Part shown: positions 38,747 to 45,324 of the stretch, piece by piece
How the letters are laid out: each line of letters starts with the position of its first letter
How positions within the stretch are numbered: the stretch's first letter is position 1
NCBI GenBank assembly: GCA_021648525.1
Contig: JAKISP010000034.1
Span: 1 to 45,324, forward strand
DNA from: Gammaproteobacteria bacterium
Lineage (GTDB): Bacteria > Pseudomonadota > Gammaproteobacteria > SZUA-140
Length of the DNA: 45,324 bases
Reading direction: 5' to 3'
Notes under the pieces: generated by a model
The model's database searches: none
The model's input: the letters and a program-made list of their open reading frames with translations, nothing else
Told to the model about the DNA's origin: nothing
Made by a program: the position numbers and the translations under genes

Positions 38747-40203
38747 GCAAGCACCTCCTTAACCGCTGCAATAAAGGCATTACCACGCGCCTCGAAGCCG
38801 CTAAACATATCAAAGCTGGCGCAGGCAGGAGAGAGCAGCACCACATCGCCGGCTTGCGCCAGTTGTGCTGCGCGAGCAACAGCCGCCGCCATCGAGGTTT
38901 CATGCACCACCAACACAACGCCATCGATAGCGGCCTCAATCAATTCGGCATCCTGCCCAATCAAAATAACAATTCGTGTCTTTTCTGCCAGCACTGGTTT
39001 GAGCGGTGAGAAATCAGCCTTTTTACCAATGCCACCTGCAATCAACACCACAGGGCTATCAATCCCTTGCAGAGCGGCAACAGTTGCGCCAACATTGGTA
39101 CCCTTTGAATCATTAAACCAGCTAATACTATTCTTCTCTGCCACCCATTGCATCCGATGAGGTAGACCAGCAAAGCGCTTCAAACCAGCCACAATCGCAT
39201 CATCATCGATACCAACACTATTAGCCAATGCCACTGCCGCCAGTGCATTGACAATGTTATGCGCACCTTTCAACGCTAGCGCATCAACAGGAACTAACAA
39301 TTCCTCGCCCCTTGCCAGATATTTCATGCCATCCTGTACTTTCACACCGAAATTATTTGCACTCGGCTCATCCATGCCAAAAGAGCAATTCGCTCTACCA
39401 TCCAGGATGGTTTTATTAAGCAATTCGTCATCACGATTCCAGATCACCACACCATCACCGTGAGAGACACGCTGTTTGGCTGCGAGGTAATGTGCTAAAC
39501 CGTCATATCGATCTAAATGATCAGGGCTAAGATTCAACACCACCGAGGCTGTCGCATTCAATTCATGAGTGGTTTCCAACTGAAAGCTTGATAGCTCCAG
39601 CAGATAAAAATCAGCCTCTTCCATGGTATTTAATGCGGGTACCAACTCCAACACAGGGATACCAATATTACCGCCCATCGCTACTCGCTTACCGGCACAA
39701 CGTAACACTTCATGCAACAACTCAGTCACTGTGCTTTTACCATTAGAACCGGTAATCGCCAGCACAGGCGCATTGATGTTGCGCGCGAAGAGATCGATAT
39801 CCCCAATCACGGGCACACCCGCAGCAACAGCTGCAGCTATTTCAGGTGTATGAAGTGAAACACCCGGGCTCAATATAATCTCACCACAGTTTAAAAACAG
39901 GCGGCCATCAAACGGGCCAAGCTGCACTTCCACTTCAGGTAATTCCGCACGCAGCGCTGCCAGTTCAGGCGGTGCTTCACGACTATCAACCACCAACAAC
40001 GGCACATTGCGTGCGCTCAAAAAGCGCGCACAGGAGAGGCCCGTCTTACCAAGACCGACAATCAAGCTCCGTTGCTGTTGTGCATCATTCATTGCGCTAT
40101 TTTTTACCCAGTCCATTTCACCTGAATCAGCCAGTGATTCAGTTTTTGTTACTCGCGGCTGCTCGCCAGCATTTTTTTCAATCGGTTTAGTCACCGGTCT
40201 CAT
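38743..40203 (-). CDS. murD: UDP-N-acetylmuramoylalanine--D-glutamate ligase MurD
   Basis: 486 residues from the ATG at 40203, which overlaps the mraY stop (ATGA) and has AAGG about four bases upstream. MurD adds D-Glu to UDP-MurNAc-L-Ala. The N-terminal GLGKTGLS loop, the P-loop GSNGKST and NDSKGTN are present. The core ([10 protein letters not shown]) starts only at about residue 44, so there is a poorly conserved N-terminal extension unless translation begins at ATG 40116 or 40092. Those lack good ribosome sites. The frame is open further upstream inside mraY, which is not likely to be used. Confidence 0.93.
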   Translation of the reverse strand: MRPVTKPIEKNAGEQPRVTKTESLADSGEMDWVKNSAMNDAQQQRSLIVGLGKTGLSCARFLSARNVPLLVVDSREAPPELAALRAELPEVEVQLGPFDGRLFLNCGEIILSPGVSLHTPEIAAAVAAGVPVIGDIDLFARNINAPVLAITGSNGKSTVTELLHEVLRCAGKRVAMGGNIGIPVLELVPALNTMEEADFYLLELSSFQLETTHELNATASVVLNLSPDHLDRYDGLAHYLAAKQRVSHGDGVVIWNRDDELLNKTILDGRANCSFGMDEPSANNFGVKVQDGMKYLARGEELLVPVDALALKGAHNIVNALAAVALANSVGIDDDAIVAGLKRFAGLPHRMQWVAEKNSISWFNDSKGTNVGATVAALQGIDSPVVLIAGGIGKKADFSPLKPVLAEKTRIVILIGQDAELIEAAIDGVVLVVHETSMAAAVARAAQLAQAGDVVLLSPACASFDMFSGFEARGNAFIAAVKEVLA

Positions 40204-41282
40204 CTCACCTTCAGTGAAGCCAGACCAATCAACACCAGAATCACGGTGATAATCCAGAAACGAACGATCACACGTGGCTCCGGCCAACCCTTTAATTCAA
40301 AATGGTGGTGTAGTGGAGCCATGCGAAAGACTCGTTTACCGGTCAATTTATATGACGCGACCTGAATCATCACCGAAGCGGTTTCCGCAACAAAAATGCC
40401 ACCCATAATCAGTAATACAATTTCCTGCCGAACCACTACTGCCGTTACGCCCAGTGCAGCACCCAATGCCAGCGCGCCAACATCACCCATAAAAACCTGA
40501 GCAGGATGTGTGTTAAACCATAAAAAACCGAGGCCAGCACCCGCCAGTGCACCACAAAAAATCGCCACTTCACCAACACCCGCAACATATGGAATACCAA
40601 GATATGCGGCAAACTTCACATGCCCAGTCACATAGGCAAAGATTCCCAATGCACTCGCGACCATCACCGTTGGCATAATCGCAAGCCCATCAAGCCCATC
40701 CGTCAGGTTCACTGCGTTACTGAAACCCACAATCATCAAGTAGGTCAGCAGGATGTACATAATGCCGAGATCGATCGCGACATCTTTTATAAAGGGGAGA
40801 ATCAGCTGCGTTTCAATCGGCATCTTTGCCGTCGCATATAAAAATATAGCGGCTGAAAGACCTGCAACAGACTGCCACATAAATTTCTTTCGTGCGCTGA
40901 GGCCGTCTGAGTTCTCACCCACAATCTTGCGATAGTCATCGACCCAACCGATTGCACCAAACATCAATGTAACGATCAGCACCACCCACACATAACGATT
41001 ACCAAGATCACCCCACAGCAATGTACTGATGGCGATGGCTACCAGTATCAACGCGCCACCCATGGTCGGTGTACCTGATTTAACCAGATGGCTTTGCGGG
41101 CCATCATCACGAATATTTTGACCAATCTGGTAGTGGTTCAGCTTGCGGATCATAACAGGGCCAACTACAAACGAAATGATCAGCGCAGTTAACACACCTA
41201 AAATTGCACGCAGTGTCAGATACTGAAAGACAGCAAAACCGCTGTAACTTTCGGCTAAATACTCTGTCAGTAGCAGTAGCAT
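40200..41282 (-). CDS. mraY: Phospho-MurNAc-pentapeptide translocase MraY
   Basis: 360 residues from the ATG at 41282, the standard length, with GGGAG about six bases upstream; the frame is open to 41372 but those residues overlap murF. MraY makes lipid I by moving phospho-MurNAc-pentapeptide to undecaprenyl phosphate. Ten membrane helices are expected. The motifs GTPTMGG, a cytoplasmic [25 protein letters not shown] and [13 protein letters not shown] are intact. Its start overlaps the murF stop region by two bases less than a codon. Confidence 0.97.
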   Translation of the reverse strand: MLLLLTEYLAESYSGFAVFQYLTLRAILGVLTALIISFVVGPVMIRKLNHYQIGQNIRDDGPQSHLVKSGTPTMGGALILVAIAISTLLWGDLGNRYVWVVLIVTLMFGAIGWVDDYRKIVGENSDGLSARKKFMWQSVAGLSAAIFLYATAKMPIETQLILPFIKDVAIDLGIMYILLTYLMIVGFSNAVNLTDGLDGLAIMPTVMVASALGIFAYVTGHVKFAAYLGIPYVAGVGEVAIFCGALAGAGLGFLWFNTHPAQVFMGDVGALALGAALGVTAVVVRQEIVLLIMGGIFVAETASVMIQVASYKLTGKRVFRMAPLHHHFELKGWPEPRVIVRFWIITVILVLIGLASLKVR

Positions 41283-41283
41283 C

Positions 41284-42714
41284 TTAACTCCCTGCCCCAA
41301 CAGCACGCGTATAAACAACATCTTTGTCTGCGCCGCCCAGCGAACCCTCATCAAGCAGTGCCGAGACAACATGCTCCATCTTCATGCTACGCGACCCTTT
41401 CACCATAACCGTAACGGGTTGTGTTGAAGAGGCTAATACCTTTCTTAACTCACTAATCAACGCATCCTGCGCTGTAAAGTGGCTTGCCGTCGCACCAAAA
41501 GCCTGTGCCGCATGTCGCGCCATATTTCCAATAGTAAAAAATTGCTTAACACCGGTACGATGCGCTTGCTCACCCATCTGCCGGTGCAAGCTAACCGCTA
41601 GATCTCCTAGCTCACCCATATCTGCCAACACCAGGATTTTTTCACCCTCATGTTCATTCAATACATCTAATCCCGCCTGCAATGAAGCCGGGTTTGCATT
41701 ATAGGTATCATCAATCACGGTCACACCAGCTGGGCTCTGTCTAATTTGCAGGCGACCACCAACATCAACCAATGACTGCAGGCCATCACGCACTGAATTC
41801 AAAGTTGCACCTGCCGCCATTGCCGCAGTACTAGCCGCAAGAGCATTCATTACATTATGGCGACCAGGTAGTGGCAACGATATTTCAATACTCTGCTCAC
41901 CCGCATGTAATTTAAAACAATAACCAGCACCTGCTACGCGCACTAAATCAGTTGCGGAAATATCTGTCTCTTTATCAATACCAAAATGTTTGCACTCAAT
42001 TTCTGCGCAGATTAGCTCCCACACATCGCTATATTTATCATCTGCATTGATAACCGCAACACCCCCTTTTTGCAGCCCTTCAAAAATTTCACCTTTAGCC
42101 TTCGCAACACCCGCGATATCACCAAAGCCTTCAAGGTGAGAAGGGCCTGCATTATTGACCAGCGCAATCGTTGGCTTTGCTAGATTGGTGAGATAACGGA
42201 TTTCACCGTGATGATTCGCTCCTATCTCAATCACTGCATAACGATGCCCACTATTGATTCGCATCAGTGTCAGTGGCACCCCAATGTCATTGTTCAAATT
42301 ACCCTTAGTTGCCAACACATCACCTTGCTGACCAAGAATCGATGCCAACATCTCTTTCACGCTTGTTTTACCATTACTACCGGTCACCGCAATCACAGGA
42401 ATCGAGTACTTCATTCGCCACGCCGATGCCAACTCACCCAAAGCGCGATGACTATCATTCACAATCACTTGTGGTAGCTCACTATCCACTGCATGCTCCA
42501 CCAATAGCGCAACCGCACCCGCCTGCTGTGCTGCCGAAACAAAGGCATGGCCATCAAAGTTTGGGCCACGCAGTGCGACAAATAGATCGTCGTTATTAAT
42601 AGTACGGCTATCAATACTCAACGCCGAAAATGAGGCCTCATCCCCACGCAGTTCACCGCCACAGAGCTGCGCCAACTGTAATAATGAAAAGGTATCACGA
42701 GAGGTTAATGACAT
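41284..42714 (-). CDS. murF: UDP-MurNAc-tripeptide D-alanyl-D-alanine ligase MurF
   Basis: 476 residues from the ATG at 42714, preceded by GGGAGGTG about five bases upstream. It overlaps the murE stop as TAATG; the upstream in-frame codons lie inside murE. MurF adds D-Ala-D-Ala to complete the pentapeptide. The P-loop TGSNGKT, the GVPLTLMRI stretch and [14 protein letters not shown] are characteristic. Confidence 0.97.
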   Translation of the reverse strand: MSLTSRDTFSLLQLAQLCGGELRGDEASFSALSIDSRTINNDDLFVALRGPNFDGHAFVSAAQQAGAVALLVEHAVDSELPQVIVNDSHRALGELASAWRMKYSIPVIAVTGSNGKTSVKEMLASILGQQGDVLATKGNLNNDIGVPLTLMRINSGHRYAVIEIGANHHGEIRYLTNLAKPTIALVNNAGPSHLEGFGDIAGVAKAKGEIFEGLQKGGVAVINADDKYSDVWELICAEIECKHFGIDKETDISATDLVRVAGAGYCFKLHAGEQSIEISLPLPGRHNVMNALAASTAAMAAGATLNSVRDGLQSLVDVGGRLQIRQSPAGVTVIDDTYNANPASLQAGLDVLNEHEGEKILVLADMGELGDLAVSLHRQMGEQAHRTGVKQFFTIGNMARHAAQAFGATASHFTAQDALISELRKVLASSTQPVTVMVKGSRSMKMEHVVSALLDEGSLGGADKDVVYTRAVGAGS

Positions 42715-44243
42715 TACGCCACCTCCCGTAAAATAGTCTGTACACATTCACGATCATTAAATGGTAGCTTCTGCTCACCAACCTGCTGGTATAACTCATG
42801 ACCTTTTCCAGCCACCACCACAACATCACCAGCCGTGCTGTTTTTTAACGCGGCTCTAATGGCTACAGCGCGTTCATGAATCACGGTAACTTTTTTAGCT
42901 GTCTCAATACCCGCCATGATGTCACTCACAATCAGTACCGCATCTTCAGAGCGTGGGTTATCGTCGGTAATCACGATTTCATCCGCATACTTTGCCGCAA
43001 TAGCCCCCATTAACGGGCGTTTACCACGGTCTCGATCACCACCACAACCAAAGAGACATACCAGGCGCCCTCGGCAGTGATCTCGCAATGCGAGCAAAAC
43101 ATTCTGCAGCGCATCCGGGGTATGGGCATAATCAATAACGATCAACGGTTGCTCACCCTCGCCACCCAGACGCTCCATACGGCCGCTCGCATTACGCACC
43201 TGTGCCAACAATGCCAACGCTTTTTCAAGCGACAGGTCCATCAGCAAGAGCACCGACAACGTGGCCAGTAAATTGCTCGCGTTAAAGGCGCCCAATAAGT
43301 GCTCACTACGCAACACGCCTTCACCCCAGGAGGTGGTCACACGCATTTCAATGCCAGTCTCATCAAGGCGGGTCACTTTGCCGTATACACCTCGCCCACC
43401 ATCAGCCAATAGCGCTTCCGCATCCTGCGATGTTTGCAGTAAACCATACGCAATCGCGCACACATTTGCTGGCAAAGCCGCTAACAATTGAACACCAAAA
43501 TCATCATCTCGATTAATTACCGCATGACTCAGACCGGGCATCTCAAACAACTTCTGCTTGGCTGCGCCATAGGCCTCAAAATCACCGTGATAATCAAGAT
43601 GATCACGGGTTAAATTTGTAAAAATAGCCACATCAAATGCAACCGCAGCGACACGTGCCTGCTCAAGTGCATGCGATGACACCTCCATCACTACGCTACT
43701 CGCGCCATCATCAACCATCTTTTTTAAGTGCGACTGCAATACCACTGGGGGCGGCGTAGTGTGCGATGCCATCTGTAATGTATCGGGAAGACCATATCCT
43801 AGCGTCCCCATCACACCGCACTTGTCACCATTCAATTGCAATGCCTGTGATAAAAAATGACAACATGAGGTTTTACCATTAGTGCCAGTAACACCGACCA
43901 CCCATAACTGCTGTGAAGGTTGCGCAAAAAAGCGCGAGGCGATCAGCCCGACTTTCCACTGCAATTCGCTTACGTGGATCATCGGTACCTGATTAGTCAC
44001 AACTGCTTCAATATCACCATCAAACACAACGGCAACCGCACCCGACGCAATCGCATCTTGAATATATTGTGTGCCGTCAGTCCGTTCACCATGGTAAGCA
44101 ATGAATAGATCGCCAGCTAAGATTTCACGACTATCAATGGCAAGACCACGCACATCACAATCATTTGCAGCCGTCACATTTGCTATTCCGTCCAGCAAAT
44201 GGCGGAGTGACTGCCTGCTTCTCGTCACTGCGCCGCCACTCAT
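42714..44243 (-). CDS. murE: UDP-MurNAc-dipeptide--meso-diaminopimelate ligase MurE
   Basis: 509 residues. The P-loop GTNGKTS is at 120-126. DNPR at 428-431 is the signature of the meso-diaminopimelate-adding enzyme, so this cell wall is of the Gram-negative type. The SHTTPPP and MEVSSHAL motifs and the final GKGHE are present. The ATG at 44243 overlaps the ftsI stop (ATGA). Confidence 0.98.
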   Translation of the reverse strand: MSGGAVTRSRQSLRHLLDGIANVTAANDCDVRGLAIDSREILAGDLFIAYHGERTDGTQYIQDAIASGAVAVVFDGDIEAVVTNQVPMIHVSELQWKVGLIASRFFAQPSQQLWVVGVTGTNGKTSCCHFLSQALQLNGDKCGVMGTLGYGLPDTLQMASHTTPPPVVLQSHLKKMVDDGASSVVMEVSSHALEQARVAAVAFDVAIFTNLTRDHLDYHGDFEAYGAAKQKLFEMPGLSHAVINRDDDFGVQLLAALPANVCAIAYGLLQTSQDAEALLADGGRGVYGKVTRLDETGIEMRVTTSWGEGVLRSEHLLGAFNASNLLATLSVLLLMDLSLEKALALLAQVRNASGRMERLGGEGEQPLIVIDYAHTPDALQNVLLALRDHCRGRLVCLFGCGGDRDRGKRPLMGAIAAKYADEIVITDDNPRSEDAVLIVSDIMAGIETAKKVTVIHERAVAIRAALKNSTAGDVVVVAGKGHELYQQVGEQKLPFNDRECVQTILREVA

Positions 44244-45324
44244 AAGCGACTCCCGACTGCCACATGCATACTTGATTCATCCTGCGGAGGCCGCGCATGC
44301 TCCGCAATCTTTTGATGCAGGCGCTTCATATTGATTCGTGGCACATCATCAGGCACAACCCCTAACTGACGTAATGCGCCACCCATCACCCTGGAAAAAG
44401 CAGGTGCTGCCGCCTGACCGCCATGATAGGCCTCAGTGCGCGGTTCATTGATCATCACCACTGCCACCAGGCGCGGATCACTAACGGGCGCCATACCAGC
44501 AAAAATAGACAGGTAGCGCTCCTCCGAATAACCACCCACATCAGATTTATGTACGGTACCGGTCTTACCTGCTACGCGATAACCAACCACGCTCGCTTTC
44601 ACACCTGTCCCTTTTTCAGAGACCACCGCCTCCATCATCTTTAATACCCGCTTCGCCACCGCAGACTCCATCACCTGCTCGGGCTGTAACACCTCGCCGT
44701 CCAGCGCAAGAAATGAGGCCGGGTTAATCCGGCCCTCATTTGCCAGCACCGTGTAGGCCTGCGCCAGCTGCAATGAAGTAACAGACATGCCATAGCCAAA
44801 TGAAAATGTCGCTTGGTCAATATCACTCCATTTCCAGTGGTCTGTCATCAATCCTGATACTTCACCAGGAAAACCACTATGCGTTAATGAACCAAAGCCT
44901 GCGCGTGAATAAACATCCCATAATTTTTCCGGTTCTAACGCGAGAGCCAGCTTACTTGCACCAACATTACTCGACTTCACCAGGATATCCGTCAAATTAA
45001 GATTGCCGTAATCCTTTGTATCACGCACCGTGTCACGTCCAACGCGGAAATAACCCGGCGAAGTTTTGATCACATTGCCGGGCAAATATTTTTTAGACTC
45101 CAGCGCTGCCGCCACCGTGAAAGGCTTCATGGTTGAGCCCGGTTCAAACACATCGGTCACTGCACGATTACGTACGTGACTATTTTTCAGCGTACTGCGA
45201 TTGTTGGGATTATAAGAAGGCTGGTTCACCATCGCCAGCACCTCACTGGTTTTAGCATCAAGGATCACAATCGAACCTGATTTTGCGCGATGATCTCGCA
45301 TTGCCGTCTTCAACTCACGATAAG
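44240..45324 (-). CDS. ftsI: Septal peptidoglycan transpeptidase FtsI (PBP3), 5' end cut by window edge
   Basis: The frame runs off the right edge, so about 361 C-terminal codons are seen. The first codons read AYRELKTAM, so the TTG at 45313 is an internal Leu and not a start. The penicillin-binding transpeptidase motifs are complete: GSTMKPF with the active Ser, SSN and AGKTGTVHK. The NQPSYNPNNR segment is typical of FtsI. FtsI cross-links septal peptidoglycan with FtsW. Upstream genes (ftsL, rsmH, mraZ in other species) should lie beyond the window. Confidence 0.96.
   Translation of the reverse strand, partial: YRELKTAMRDHRAKSGSIVILDAKTSEVLAMVNQPSYNPNNRSTLKNSHVRNRAVTDVFEPGSTMKPFTVAAALESKKYLPGNVIKTSPGYFRVGRDTVRDTKDYGNLNLTDILVKSSNVGASKLALALEPEKLWDVYSRAGFGSLTHSGFPGEVSGLMTDHWKWSDIDQATFSFGYGMSVTSLQLAQAYTVLANEGRINPASFLALDGEVLQPEQVMESAVAKRVLKMMEAVVSEKGTGVKASVVGYRVAGKTGTVHKSDVGGYSEERYLSIFAGMAPVSDPRLVAVVMINEPRTEAYHGGQAAAPAFSRVMGGALRQLGVVPDDVPRINMKRLHQKIAEHARPPQDESSMHVAVGSRL

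Overview
The window is chromosomal DNA of a gammaproteobacterium. The evidence is a complete gammaproteobacterial division/cell-wall (dcw) gene order, a meso-diaminopimelate-type MurE, LpxC (outer membrane), SspA/SspB, DjlA, a stand-alone second EF-G of the Vibrio type, and proteins with GlyGly-CTERM-like tails. I cannot name the genus. Base composition looks moderate and no phage, transposase, CRISPR array, tRNA or rRNA is visible.

Region 1 (1-12082, all minus strand) is the accessory part. Four large exported proteins lie head to tail, with short gaps or overlaps. In transcription order they are a 1310-residue protein related to the alpha subunit of hydrazine synthase, with two c-type haem motifs (12082-8150); two alginate-lyase-fold proteins (8081-4980 and 4993-2237); and a Kelch-type beta-propeller protein that runs off the left edge (2240-1). 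The last three share one C-terminal cassette of Ig-like, Big/Fn3-like and concanavalin-like domains. Part of that cassette is about 98% identical at the DNA level between the last two genes. The three complete proteins end in GlyGly-CTERM-like sorting tails. This looks like a surface-displayed polysaccharide-processing operon with a redox member, and it is the best candidate for an undescribed system. A perfect inverted repeat and a run of nine G/C pairs lie upstream.

Region 2 (12413-18951) holds a hotdog thioesterase, an EF-G paralogue with a long structured leader and a strong terminator, a Wzz-like chain-length protein, sspA-sspB and djlA.

Region 3 (19062-22824, minus) is a copper-handling cluster: an HMA/AraC fusion regulator, an unlisted 54-residue small ORF, a 111-residue Cys-rich protein, CopA and a membrane-anchored cupredoxin. 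Three of the joints overlap or nearly abut. A REP-like palindrome separates the cluster from djlA.

Region 4 (23145-45324) is core genome. M23 peptidase, secA and argJ are on the minus strand, and dciA is divergent. Then comes the dcw cluster, transcribed on the minus strand in the order ftsI (cut by the right edge), murE, murF, mraY, murD, ftsW, murG, murC, murB, ddl, ftsQ, ftsA, ftsZ, lpxC. Nearly all joints from ftsI to ftsQ overlap by a few bases. Several starts were moved inward to ATGs with good ribosome binding sites (mraY, murF, murB, ftsQ, ftsA and others).
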